Of a stretch of DNA of 64,000 nt, positions 36,785-48,735 are shown one piece after another. The first letter of the stretch is position 1. The number at the start of each line of letters is the position of its first letter. The notes under the pieces were generated by a model. It was not told where the DNA came from and did no database searches. It saw only the letters and a program-made list of their open reading frames with translations. This DNA comes from Hysterangium stoloniferum (Eukaryota; Basidiomycota; Agaricomycetes; Hysterangiales; Hysterangiaceae): NCBI GenBank assembly GCA_015178975.1, contig WHVD01000011.1:744001-808000 (forward strand), given 5' to 3'. The translations under genes were made by a program, and so were the position numbers.

Positions 36785-37525
36785 TACGCCTTCACCTTCG
36801 CCACTGCAACCACCTTCGCCACTGCAACCACCTTCGCCACTGCAACCACCTTCGCCACTGCAACCACCTTCGCCACCGCCACTGCAACCACTTTCCACCT
36901 TCGCCACCGCCACTGCCACTCTAACCACCTTCCACCTTCGCCACCGCCACTCTAACCACCTTCCACCTTCGCCACCGCCACCGCCACTCTAACCACCTTC
37001 CACCTTCGCCACCGCCACCGCCACCACCACTCTAACCACCTTCCACCTTCGCCACCGCCACCGCCACTCCAACCACCTTCCACCTTCGCCACCGCCACCG
37101 CCACTCTAACCACCTTCCACCTTCGCCACCGCCACCGCCACCGCCACTCTAACCACCTTCCACCTTCGCCACCGCCACCGCCACCGCCACCGCCACTCTA
37201 ACCACCTTCCACCTTCGCCACCGCCACCGCCACTCTAACCACCTTCCGTCCTCATCGTCGACCTTGCCATCGTTTAGCCATAACTTTTCCGATGGCGGTG
37301 GTGGTGGTGGCGAAGGTGGTTGCACTGGCGAAGGTGGTGGCGGTGGCGGTGGCGAAGGTGGAAGGTGGTTAGAGTGGCGGTGGCGGTGGCGGTGGCGAAG
37401 GTGGAAGGTGGTTAGAGTGGCGGTGGCGGTGGCGAAGGTGGAAGGTGGTTAGAGTGGCGGTGGCGGTGGCGAAAGTGGAAGGTGGTTAGAGTGGCGGTGG
37501 CGGTGGCGAAGGTGGGAACGGGGAT
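36785..37525. repeat. 37-bp minisatellite, unit 1
   Basis: Two opposed arrays. 36785-37243 is C-rich on the plus strand (CCACCTTCGCCACCGCC...), and 37290-37520 is the G-rich complement (GGCGGTGGCGAAGGTGG...). A unique ~45-bp core (GTCCTCATCGTCGACC...) lies between them. Period is 37 bp with 6-bp GGCGGT additions in some units. Confidence 0.9.
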
Positions 37526-39290
37526 TTGGGCAATGTAGGGGACAAGACATTGGGATGCCTCAGCCAGACTCAATGACGCGACTCACAATCAGTCCGGGTG
37601 CCAGGAAGCAATGACAAATGAACATCAACAAAACAAGTGATCATGCTGCGATTCACAGAATATTATACTGAAACGACAACATACAAATGAGAATGCATAT
37701 GAACTGACAATGAACTGCCTCAGACCAACTGAGAGGTTTCCAAATATTTTCCTCGGAGGTTTCTCCCCATATTTAGCATGAATACGCTTATGGTTGATAT
37801 TTGGGCCTTTTCAGAATAGATATCATCCCAATGATCTCTGGGGCGGCCGTATCAACTGTCAATTGCCAATCCTCGAGTGGGGCAGTTGAAAGGGCCACAT
37901 TGAGGGCCTCAGTAGGATCACCATAGACCGCATAATCAGACTTCGAAATGCGGGTGAAAGGTTTGAATCACTCAGCGTGTGTCAGCAAGCAAGTCTCCGA
38001 AACAGAATCCGCACTCACTTGTGTTGAGATTATTTGCGCAGTTCTAAATAATACTCTCAGTGAGTGATAAACCTTCACTATAACATCTATTGTTATCTAC
38101 CTAAATAATACTGAATTAATAGTAAGTAAACTATTAATGTAGAACTAGGGAAAATTGCATACCTCTCAGTGAGTGATAAACCTTCACTGAGAGGCTACGC
38201 GATCGGTCTCTATGCTAATATAGTATCCGTAAGCGTAATGTAACTATACAGTTACCCTACACTGCGTTCCAGCTTACCAAAGGTAGCTTACGTAATGCTA
38301 ATATTTCAACAACTTGTAGTTTCTTCGAGGTATTTTTCGCAGATATCTTTCAGTGCAATGTCGGCCTGGTTCCAGTAGTCCGGCCCTAGATATCTTTCAT
38401 TGCAATGTCGGCCTGGTTCCAGTGGTTCGGCCCCGGATAGTTGGTAGGGATGCTGCGCTATCATCCAAAATTAGTATAGGTGATAAAATAAAATAAAATA
38501 ATAAATAGAAAGGGAAAGAAAAACGGGATAGCAGCTCACCAGGAACGCGAATCGAATGAAGATACCCGTTGTAATTGTATTCCCGAGTTGATTTCCCAAT
38601 GCCACTATGTCAACTCGGTCACTCGGGTTCTCGACATGGTGGATGGAATTATTTAGCTGTTATGTGTTAGTAAAATTATGCATTTTCGGTCCAGGAAGAC
38701 TTACCTTTGTTTCACGTCAGAGCGCACCTGAATAAGTTTAGTCTTTGTGTGTTTCAAGACGAGTGCGGTTTTGACCGAGTCCGACATCCAACCGTGTGGG
38801 AGGCCATAGATGTTCTTCGGAGAATGACCTGATGTTAAATATGAGGACAGAAAAACAGTGTATTTATGCGAGTAGGAATATATGACGGTAATGCATACCA
38901 GGACTACTTTGGCCGAAGTCGCACCTCAATACCCTCGATAAGATGCGAGCTCGGGGAATAGTAGCACAGACTTCCAGTGAATGATAAATGGTACTCTGCC
39001 TACATGTGCAAGAGGATCTCAGATAAAATAATAATATTTACTTACCAGGGGAATCCAATTCCTGCCAGTGCCATAGTCATTCCTGACCCAGGGATAACTG
39101 CCTTTCGAGCATACAATTTTCCTGTGTTATAAATGTGAGATATTGGGTCATTGATATAAATATTCGCCTTGGTAAGGTTTTGATCTCGAGGGTCGAAGAC
39201 GCCAGTTTCAGACCCACCATCATATGAAAACAATGGCGCAGTAGCGGAAACTGAGTCGGAGGACGATATAGCGGGGTCACCAAAGACGGT
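37526..39290 (-). pseudogene. Gene-X fragment, unit 1
   Basis: I do not recognise this gene. On the minus strand it gives the SYDGGSETGVFD and KANIYINDPISHIYNTGKL segment (39075-39245), PHGWMSDSVKTALVLKHT (38760-38800 region), a 47-bp tandem duplication (38350-38445) and a last segment YGDPTEA...EDWQLTVDTAA (37840-37935). The pieces look like exons separated by short introns. No complete ORF was found. Confidence 0.45.
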
Positions 39291-39840
39291 GACTAGGGCC
39301 GACAGTATCCAGGGTATTGGGAAGGGCAGTGGAGGGGAAGATCTTGGATTTCTGCAGAGCGCGTTGACAAGCCACATCAGGTTTGTTTTCAAGGAATCAT
39401 CTCCAAATGGTGATTGGCTGGCTCGCTTTTCCATTCGGATGCGTTGTGGGGTCTCCATCAGTTCGACCCTAAATGGCGCATGGGTTAGAAATGAAGCCAA
39501 TGAATTCCACTGGCAGATGGCCGTCAACCATGCTTTGTGGGAATCCAACATGGTCTCCTCCACTGCCCTCCCCAATACCCCTGAATACTGTCGGCCCCAG
39601 TCACTCTCTGGTGACCCTGCTATATCGTCCTCCGAATCGGTTTCCGCTACTGAGCCTGCATTGTTTTCATATGATGGTGGGTCTGAAACTGGCGTCTTCG
39701 ACCCTCAAGATCGAAACTTTACCAAGGCGAATATTTATATCAGTGACCCAGTATCTCACATTTATAACACAGAACAATTGTATGCTCGAAAGGCAGGTCC
39801 GACTGATGGCTGTTATTCTTGGGGCCAGGGATAACTATGG
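39040..39840. repeat. Palindrome centre between units 1 and 2
   Basis: The SYDGGSETG...YNTG coding segment occurs on the minus strand at 39075-39290 and again on the plus strand at 39600-39835. The ~300 bp between are the 5' part of gene X in minus orientation up to about 39520. From there the sequence is in plus orientation. The inversion breakpoint is near GATGGCC/GTCAACC at 39520. Confidence 0.75.
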
Positions 39841-40834
39841 CATTGGGAGGAATTGGACTCCCCTGGTACGTAAATTTTATTTTTTTGTCTGGGATCCGTA
39901 ATCATCTTTTGCACATACATACAGAGTACTATTTATCATTCACTGAAAGTCCGTGTTACTATCTCCCGAGCTCGCATCTTATCGAGGCTATTGAAGTGGT
40001 CCTGGTATGCATTGCGATCATACATTCCTAACCGCATAAATGCACTGTTTTTCTGCCCTCATATTTAATATCAGGTCATTCTCCGAAGAACATCTGTTGC
40101 GTCCCCCACGGTTGGATGTCGGACTCGGTCAAAACCGCACTCGTCTTGAAACACACAAAGACTAAACTTATTCAGGTGCGCTCTGACGTGAAACAAAGGT
40201 AAGTTTTCCTGGACCGAAAATGTATAATTTTACTAAAATACACATAACAACTAAACAATTCCATCCACCATGTCGAGAACCCGAGTGACCGAGTTGACAT
40301 AGTGGCATTTGGAAATCAACTCGGGAATACAATTACAACTGGGTGTCTTCATTCGATTCGCGTTCCTGGTGAGCTGCTATCCCGTTTTTCTTTCCCTTTC
40401 TATTTATTCTTTTGTTTTATTTCATCACCTATACTGATTCTGGATGATAGCGCGGCATCCCTACCATCTATCCGGGGCCGAGCCACTGGAACCAGGCCGA
40501 CATTGCAATGAAAGATATCTGGGGCCGGACTACTGGAACCAGGCCGACATTGCACTGAAAGATATCTGCGAAAAATGCCTCGAAGAAACTACAAGTGAGT
40601 GCGGATTCTGTTTCGGAGACTTGCTTGCTGTACGAGTTATTCAGACCTTTCACCCGCATTTTGAAGTCTGATTATGCGGTCTATGGTGATCCTACTGAAG
40701 CCCCCAATGTGGCCCTTTCAACTGCCCCACTCGAGGATTGGCAATTGACGGTTGATACAGCCGCCGCAAAGGTCACTGGGATGACGTCTATTCTGAAACA
40801 GCGCAAATATCAACCACAAGCGTATTCATACTAA
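39600..40834 (+). pseudogene. Gene-X fragment, unit 2
   Basis: The same unrecognised gene as in unit 1, on the plus strand. It holds the SYDGGSETG segment, GHSPKNICCVPHGWMSDSVK (40075-40135), a NQLGNTITTGCLHSIRVP segment (40315-40370), a 47-bp tandem duplication (40474-40520 and 40521-40567), a Cys-containing KDICEKCLEETTS piece and the terminal EDWQLTVDTAAAK segment, stopping at 40834. Probable short introns begin GTACGT or GTAAGT. No continuous coding solution was found. Confidence 0.45.
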
Positions 40835-41119
40835 ATATGGGGAGAAATCTCCGAGAAAAATATTTGGAAACCTCTCAGTTGGTCTGAAGCAGTTCATTAT
40901 CAATCAGTTCATATGCATTCTCATTTGTATGTTGTCGTTTCAATATAATATTCTTTGAATCGCAGCATAATGACTTGTTTTGTTAATGTTCGTTTGTCAT
41001 TGCTCCCTGGCACCCGGACTGATTGTGAGTCGCGTCGTTGAGTCTGGCTGAGGCATCCCAATGTCTTGTCCCCACATTGCCCAAATCCCCGTTCCCGTCC
41101 TCATCGTCGACCTTAGCCT

Positions 41120-42148
41120 TTCCGATGGCGGTGGTGAAGGTGGAAGGTGGTTGGAGTGGCGGTGGCGGTGGCGGTGGCGAAGGTGGAAGGTGGTTAGAGT
41201 GGCGGTGGCGGTGGCGAAGGTGGAAGGTGGTTAGAGTGGCGGTGGCGGTGGCGGTGGCGGTGGCGAAGGTGGAAGGTGGTTGGAGTGGCGGTGGCGAAGG
41301 TGGTTGGAGTGGCGGTGGCGAAGGTGGTTGGAGTGGTGGTGGCGAAGGTGGTTGGAGTGACGAAGGTGGTTGGAGTGGCGAAGGTGGTTGGATTGGCAAA
41401 GGTGGTTGGAGTGGCGAAGGTGGTGGCAGTGACAAAGGTGGTTGTGGTGGCGGTGGCAAAGGTAGAAGGTGGTTAGGTGGCGGTGGCGAAGCGAAGGTGG
41501 AAGGTCGTTGGAGTGGCGGTGGCGGTGGCGAAGGTGGCAGGTGGCTGGAGTGGCGGTGGCGGTGGCGAAGGTGGAAGGTGGTTGGAGTGGCGGTGGCGAA
41601 GGTGGTTGGAGTGGTGGTGGCGAAGGTGGTTGGAGTGGTGGTGGCGAAGGTAATTGGAGTGGTGGTGGTGAAGGTGGTTGGAGTGGTGAAGGTGGTTGGA
41701 GTGGCGAAGGTGGTTGGAGTGGTGAAGGTGGTTGGAGTGGTGAAGGTGGTGGCAGTGACAAAGGTGGTGGCAGTGACAAAGGTGGTTGCGGTGGCGGTGG
41801 CAAAGGTAGAAAGTGGTTACGGTGGCGGTGGCGGTGGCGAAGCGAAGGTGGAAGGTCGTTGGAGTGGCGGTGGCGGTGGCGAAGGTGGAAAGTGGTTGCA
41901 GTGGTGGTGGCGGTGGCGGAGGTGGTGGTGAAGGTGGTTGTGGTGGCGAAGGTGGTTGTGGTGGCGAAGGTGGTTGTGGTGGCGAAGGTGGTTGTGGTGG
42001 CGAAGGTGGTTGTGGTGGCGAAGGTGGTTGTGGTGTCGAAGGTGGTTGTGGTGGCGGAGGTGGTGGCGAAGGTGGAAGGTGGTTGCGGTCCGGGTGGTGA
42101 AGGTGGTTGCGGTGGCGAAGGTGGTTGCAGTGGCGAAGGTGAAGGGTA
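41120..42148 (+). repeat. 37-bp minisatellite, unit 2
   Basis: About 1 kb of GGTGGC/GAAGGTGG units, G-rich on the plus strand. Here the pattern breaks into shorter GAAGGTGGTTGGAGTGG(T/C)GGTGGC and GAAGGTGGTTGTGGTGGC variants. ORFs in all frames (Gly-, Val/Ala- or Arg/Trp-rich) are by-products of the repeat. Confidence 0.9.
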
Positions 42149-43648
42149 AGCGATACCGTCCACCGCTTTCCCGCACTGTCAGCCAGTGGTTCCGAGTCCG
42201 CGTATAACCGTTTCCGAGGTAGATTCTAGGATATGTAAGTGGAGAACCGTTTTTGTCGTTAGTTACGGGTACAGGTTCTGTGATGCTAGATATAGAGTGT
42301 GTAGTCTGGCGAGTCGTACTACTTTTCTAATTTAGGTTTGTTCTCAGGTTGTGGGATCATCGAGGGTAAATCAGCTACAGCGGGCCTATGAGTAATATAG
42401 CCTCTGGTAAGGTCATAATTTAGTGATGAATACCCAGTAGGGATGGGGTTCTATTGTGCAGGTGGGGGATGGGGTCCAGGTCATGAGGTTGCCGCCAGTT
42501 TGCCGTGGGCCTGTCTGCATCGTTAGCTTTCATGATTCTCAATTCGTTCACGCCGAGAGAGCCAGCTTTTACCGATGAAAAAGATCAATATGACATTATC
42601 AGCTCAGATATCATGACTGCCTCAAACTTACGATCATTCTTAATCAGCTTTCTTCCGATGATGCGATTTCTCACAGAATATGAGTGGTCACTGAGTCGTA
42701 TCGTCTAGGTCTAATCACGGCTCTTATTCGTGACGGCTGCTGCCACTAGCCTCCTCGCTCCCCTTGCGGGAGAGTTCACATACAATCCATACTGCCGTTA
42801 GCGGGACTTCTGCTGAACATATTGCGTGAAAGGTCTATTGTATTTTCGATGAGTTTTGATGAGTGAAAATTATAAAATGCGGCACGCACCTGTCGGGAGC
42901 TCATAGTGACTGTTCCACGAAGCACATACGGCGGATCGTCAGCTCGGGAAGGGGTGTTGATGATCTGGATGAACCTGTGGCCTCCGCTAGGAACGAGGCA
43001 TTTTGTCGGCTTCATACATATCCTTTCATAGCTGAGTGCCTATCCTGGCATTCTCTTCACGAAGGTGGCATTGAAGGGAGGTTTGAAGGGGTGGGGGTGA
43101 GCAACGAAGTAGCTGCACAAATGCAGAGTTGGAGAATTGAGCATGCTTCGATGCTTCGACGGACATGGTGACACAGAAAATCATGCCTTAACTCCATCGC
43201 GTATGTTATCCGTTGCGAATTGATATTGATGGCCTTTCTTTGTGTATCTGGTCATCAGACGACTATTTCATTGACGTGTCATGGACACGTTGCATACTTT
43301 GTAGCAACCTGGATCTAGATCACCATAACCGCTTTGTCTGAGGCGACTCACTAATTGAGACTTTGCCCATGTTGGTGACATCTCTGGCAGGTCAAGGTAA
43401 TGCAGTTGAACCTCCCATAAACCATACACCTCGGTAAACAGCCGAAGCTATGGCGTATGGACTCGAGAGGGCTGTATAAACAATGAGCTTGTCTTCGCTG
43501 CCATTTATCCAATGACCAAAGTTCTGCTTCGCTCGTGGGCAGTGCCCGAGAATCCTTTGGGCAGATCACACACACTTTTGTAGTTAGGCAACCTCTACGA
43601 TCACTGGCTGTGAAATTATTTGTATGCTCATATCCTCGTTGTCCGCTC
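42149..43648. other. Unit 2 spacer
   Basis: Non-coding spacer shared with units 1, 3 and 4 (for example CGTTCACGCCGAGAGAGCCAG, followed by CTTCTGCTGAACATATTGC). It contains the inverted-repeat element 43403-43474. No gene. Confidence 0.6.
43403..43474. mobile_element. Inverted-repeat element copy, unit 2
   Basis: 72-bp version of the element at 35362, from CAGTTGAACCTCCC to GAGAGGGCTG, followed by TA. Confidence 0.45.
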
Positions 43649-45182
43649 GATGACCATTGGTATCACTGGCCGACCACGGTTTGAAATCATCCTGAGCCTC
43701 GGTCTGGCGGTGATCACTCCAGCCGTTTTTATATGGCATCTTCGTCCATAACTTGGTCTTGGCCTGATTCACAAACACCTTTATTATGAAGCAACCGTTC
43801 CCATCAGGAAAGTGGGAAGATTAGTAAGTATGCCGTCTATATTGTCTAGAGCCATCTAGGAGAGCTAGCTAGCTCCGCTAGACTCGGCTAGACATCCTAC
43901 TTTCGCGAGATCCCTATTCACTAGTCGGTACAAAAACTTACTATAGATATAGGGAGTCTAGGAAGGCTAGGGAATCTATATAGTGGGTGTGGACATTCCC
44001 AAATCCCTGATGCTCTTGTCCCTTCCCTCCGGCCACAAGCAGAATCTGCTTTTGTATTGAACAAGCTGGTGGGCCAACCACCACAGACCCGTGTGCATGA
44101 TTTCACAATGGATCTTGCAATCCGGTCGTTCACGGTTTGTGTGCATTCGTGCCTCTCGCTACAGATGCTGGGTCTCTCGCGCAAGGCATGTATCCGGGTT
44201 CCACCATAGACGCCAATCAAGCTGATAGGCTGGTTGTCCATGTAAAGAACAATCTACCCAATGCTACTAGTATTCACTGGCATGTCCTGGTACATGATAC
44301 ATCTCTTTGTATACTAGTACAATTCGCTTACAATACAGCAGTTTTAAAACGGCACAAATTTCTACGTGGGAGCGGTAGGCATTACGGAGTGCGGAATACC
44401 TCCTGGTCAGAGTTTGACATACAAATGAGCTTTCATTTCCCCCTTGTCAAACACTCCTCAACAGCATTTCTCCGCATAAAAGTTTCACATTCGGTGGATT
44501 CTCAGGAACCACCTGGTGGCAGTAAGTCCCCTTTCAGGATATCATTCTTTCGTGGGTCCATATACTGAACGATTTTCTAATAGCTCTCGTATGTGAATTC
44601 TTGCTGAGCTTTCTTCTGTTGATAACAAATATATATCCTGCCTTGTAGACTGTGAGCGCATTTGCGCACGTCGTCCTTTCTCAGGACGTCATCGTAGATT
44701 CAACACAATACACAGACGATGTCAGAGGCGCACTCACAGTGCATCCAACTCTATCCCTCCCGCCTGAATTTCCATCATGGGACGAAGAAATCGTAATTTA
44801 GAGGGCAGATTGGTATCATAGGATGAGCGAGGATCTCTTGGTTAATTATCTTTCGGTTTGTGTGTGCATCTATGGTTCAGCTTCACGACCTCTCTCATGG
44901 CAGATATAGCTGGACGGAACTCCTCGCGCCCAAGGCAATGAGCCATCCCAGACTCCGGTATAAGTTCCTTTACGCTATGAGGGCATCTCCATTAGCTTAT
45001 ATCTGTATGCAGACTCTTAATAGACTTGGTCAGTATGATTCAAAGGGCTCATATTTTAGTGTAATAAAGTCCATATTTTAACATATTTCCCCAGACCAAT
45101 ACTTCCTAGTTCACGTTCCAACCCAATAAGACGTGCGATAATTACCCAGGCCCCTTTATTCCCTCAATAGCTCACACACTTC
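43649..45182 (+). pseudogene. Multicopper oxidase fragment, unit 2
   Basis: Follows the intact gene from its start codon (57245) to the position of 58612, then stops abruptly at a junction with coiled-coil gene sequence. Lesions: a stop codon where CCAGAACTC became CCATAACTT, a 211-bp insertion (43802-44012), the same loss of the APDGVPRTMLVVN segment as units 1 and 3, and truncation of the last third including both C-terminal copper motifs. Confidence 0.85.
43802..44012. mobile_element. 211-bp insertion with inverted ends
   Basis: Absent from the other oxidase copies. Left end CATCAGGAAAGTGGGAA and right end (reverse complement) CATCAGGGATTTGGGAA are imperfect inverted repeats. No ORF. No clear target duplication was found, so the class is unknown. 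Confidence 0.55.
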
Positions 45183-46430
45183 ATTTATGAGCCCCAAGGG
45201 CACGAGGCAGCAAACCCCTAGGATGACGCTCCTGATACTCCTTCAGAAACCCTTCTCAAGATGGCAGTAATGAGTTAGATGGCGTAGAGGCAGAGGCAAG
45301 GACTCCTTTTCGTTAATGGATAGACTCGGAGACCTCTGCCCAAGTCAAGGAAAAGCCTGGTATCGAAGCTACGCCCCGACTATTAATGAAGGCCCAAAAT
45401 CTATTTTATACGGACGAGTCTGAAACGTCGACGACGCCCAACAGGCATGGCGACCGCGAGAAAAACCATGTTGAGGAATATCTCCCCCAGCGTGTATTAT
45501 CTCCTCCGGATTTGCCTCTGCTCGACCAATATGTGCAATATTCCATGACAGATTCGGATTTCCAAAGGTTCAATGAGGTTCTTGTACGGTGAATTGGGGA
45601 GACGGAGGAGTTGCAGAAGACGCAAATAGCTGAAATGCAGTGCAAGTTGGACGAATTACGTCGTGAGTTGACGGACAAGGATGCTGAGATGCTTTTACTT
45701 GAAGAGGTGAGTTTAGTCCTGTTGATATACGAAAGGACATGTATTTAACACCGCGCAACACCAGAGGAATGAGGTCCTCGAGTCTACCCTCGAGAAGATA
45801 ATGGAGAGATTACAGCAGATCGTGGTTTCGAGTCGTGACTGCTTTCATGTCAAGTTCTGCTATTAGTTACTGATTTATCCCTCTAGCGACGGTTGACTCG
45901 AAAAATAACACGATAGGGGAAGTACCTGACCATAGTGGTTTGGAAGCAAGTTTCATTCCCTCGACTGAAGGTCTGAAACTATCGCCGAAGCTATCCCCCC
46001 ACTTTGGAAGAGACACAGTCGCCATTTGAAATGTTCCCCGACCCGTCATAGCATGATTTTGACCACATTTTGATGATCCCTTGTAAACTGATGGAATGTA
46101 CGATTCTTCAGATTTTTTTCCCCACCTTGCTTAGCTGGATTCCTGTACAAGTAGTGCAATATACCATTAAACTCATTCGTTGATGCTAGACAAGTGCAAA
46201 AAATTCTTATAAGTGGGAATGGTGTGGTGAGATGGTGCTGATGTGAGACTAATGCCTAGATCTATACGACACGCCCAACTGATATTTTGAAAGAGGCTAT
46301 ACATCCACATGTGGGACCCACGTAGATCCCATAAATCTCCCCCACGGATTTTTTCTATTTGTACATTATTGGGTTTACATGTATTATTGAAAGCCACTAT
46401 GAAATTAAATTGTATGGTTTTTACAACATA
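45183..46430 (+). pseudogene. Decayed copy of the short coiled-coil gene
   Basis: Begins mid-gene (AGCCCCAAGGGCACGAGGCAG, equal to 32595 onward) and continues through the intron and flank equal to about 33840. Deletions shift the frame early (AACCCCTAGG and CAGAAACCCTTC), and stops follow (for example GTTAATGG for GTCAATGG and GTACGGTGA for GTGCAGCGA). It is fused directly to the truncated oxidase on its left and to gene X on its right. Confidence 0.85.
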
Positions 46431-47348
46431 CCCGTTTCGACCGCATTGTTTTCGTATGATGGTGGGTCTGAAACTGGGGTCTTCGAACCTCGAGATCGAA
46501 ACTTTACCAAGACGAATATTTACATCAATGGGCACCCAATATCTCATATTTATAACACAGGAGAATTGATGCTCGAAAGGCAGGTCCGAATGATGGCCGT
46601 TATCCTTGGGGTCAGGGATAACTACGGCACTGGCAGGAATTGGACTCCCCTGGTACGTAAATATTATTATTCTGTCTGAGATCCGTAATCATCTTTTGCA
46701 CATGCATGCAGGTGCGCTCTGACATGAAAAAAAGGTAAGTCTTCCTGGATCTAAAATATATAATTTTACTAAATTACACATTACAGCTAAATAATTCTAT
46801 CCACCATGTCGAGAACCCGTGACCGAGTTGACATAGTGGCATTGGGAAATCAACTTGGGAATACAATTACAACTGGGTATCTTCATTCGATTCGCGTTCC
46901 TGGTGAGCTGCTATCCCGTTTTTCTTTCCCTTTCTATTTATTCTTTTATTTTATTTTATCACCTATACTAATTTTGGATGATAGCCTACCAACTATCCGG
47001 GACCGAACCACTGGAACCAGGCCGACATTGCAATGAAAGATATCTGGGGCCGGACTACTGGAACCAGGCCGACATTGCACTGAAAGATATCTGCGAAAAA
47101 TGCCTCGAAGAAACTACAAGTGAGTGCGGATTCTGCTTCGGAGACTTGCTTGCTGACACGCTGAGTGATTCAAACCTTTCACCCGCATTTTGAAGTCTGA
47201 TTATGCGGTCTATGGTGATCCTACTGAGGCCCTCAATGTGGCCCTTTCAACTGCCCCACTCGAGGATTGGCAATTGACAGTTGATACGGCCGCCCCAGAG
47301 GTCATTGGGATGATATCTATTCTGAAAAGGCACAAATATCAACCATAA
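46431..47348 (+). pseudogene. Gene-X fragment, unit 3
   Basis: Starts at the SYDGGSETGVFE segment and keeps the NQLGNTITTG, 47-bp duplication and EDWQLTVDTAA segments. It lacks the PHGWMSDSVK exon region found in units 2 and 4 (the text jumps from CACATGCATGCAG to GTGCGCTCTGAC). This is a partly deleted copy of an unrecognised gene. Confidence 0.45.
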
Positions 47349-47617
47349 GCGTATTCATGCTAAATATGGGGAGAAACCTCCGAGGAAAATATTTGGAAAC
47401 CTCTCAGTTGGTCTGAGGCAGTTCATTGTCAGTTCATATGCATTCTCATTTGTATGTTGTCGTTTCAGTATAATATTCTGTGAATCGCAGCATGATCACT
47501 TGTTTTGTTGATGTTCATTTGTCATTGCTCCCTGGCACCCGGACTGATTGTGAGTCGCGTCATTGAGTCTGGCTGAGGCATCCCAATGTCTTGTCCCCTA
47601 CATTGCCCAAATCCCCG

Positions 47618-48735
47618 TTCCCACCTTCGCCACCGCCACCGCCACTCTAACCACCTTCCACTTTCGCCACCGCCACCGCCACTCTAACCACCTTCCACCT
47701 TCGCCACCGCCACCGCCACCGCCACTCTAACCACCTTCCACCTTCGCCACCGCCACCGCCACTCTAACCACCTTCCACCTTCGCCACCGCCACCGCCACT
47801 CTAACCACCTTCCACCTTCGCCACCGCCACTGCCACTCTAACCACCTTCCGTCCTCATCGTCGACCTTGCCATCGTTTAGCCATAACTTTTCCCATGGCG
47901 GTGGTGGTGGTGGCGAAGGTGGTTGCACTGGCGAAGGTGGTGGCGGTGGCGGTGGCGAAGGTGGAAGGTAGTTAGAGTGGCGGTGGCGGTGGCGGTGGCG
48001 GTGGCGAAGGTGGAAGGTGGTTGGAGTGGCGGTGGCGAAGGTGGTTAGAGTGGCGGTGGCGGTGGCGAAGGTGGAAGGTGGTTAGAGTGGCGGTGGCGGT
48101 GGCGAAGGTGGAAGGTGGTTAGAGTGGCGGTGGCGGTGGCGAAGGTGGAAGGTGGTTAGAGTGGCGGTGGCGGTGGCGAAAGTGGAAGGTGGTTAGAGTG
48201 GCGGTGGCGGTGGCGAAGGTGGAAGGTGGTTAGAGTGGCGGTGGCGGTGGCGAAGGTGGAAGGTGGTTAGAGTGGCGGTGGCGGTGGCGAAGGTGGAAGG
48301 TGGTTAGAGTGGCGGTGGCGGTGGCGAAGGTGGAAGGTGGTTAGAGTGGCGGTGGCGGTGGCGGTGGCGAAGGTGGAAGGTGGTTGGAGTGGCGAAGGTG
48401 GTTGGAGTGGTGAAGGTGGCAGTGACAAAGGTGGTTGCGGTGGCGGTGGCAAAGGTAGAAGGTGGTTATGGTGGCAGTGGCGAAGCGAAGGTGGAAGGTG
48501 GTTGGAGTGGCGGTGGCGGTGGCGAAGGTGGAAGGTGGTTGGAGTGGCGGTGGCGAAGGTGGTTAGAGTGGCGGTGGCGAAGGTGGTAGCAGTGGCGAAG
48601 GTGGTAGGTGGTGGTGGCGGTGGCGGAGGTGGAAGGTGGTTGCAGTGGCGGTGGCGGTGGCGAAGGTGGAAGGTGGAAGGTGGTTGCAGTGGCGGCGGTG
48701 GCGAAGGTGGTTGCAGTGGCGAAGGTGAAGGCGTA
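47618..48735. repeat. 37-bp minisatellite, unit 3
   Basis: Opposed arrays again: a C-rich stretch at 47618-47850, a unique core with GTCCTCATCGTCGACC, then G-rich 37-bp units to about 48735. The central tract 48050-48360 has at least eight near-perfect 37-bp copies (TTAGAG spacing of exactly 37). Confidence 0.9.

Larger units (their letters stand above)
34127..39290 (-). repeat. Array unit 1 (inverted)
   Basis: Read on the minus strand from 39290 downward it contains, in order, gene-X sequence, the 37-bp minisatellite, a short-period G-rich repeat, spacer, a 77-bp inverted-repeat element, a multicopper oxidase 5' fragment and the start of another X copy. This is the same order as units 2-4 on the plus strand. 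It forms the left arm of a large palindrome with unit 2. Confidence 0.8.

Noticed and set aside
36785..37525. Regular repeats considered as a CRISPR array
   Set aside because: There are no unique spacers between repeats; it is a minisatellite in a eukaryotic genome.
41038..42163. Long Gly/Trp/Arg-rich and Pro/His-rich ORFs on both strands
   Set aside because: They are readings of the 37-bp G-rich minisatellite in several frames; no start context, intron logic or conserved domain.
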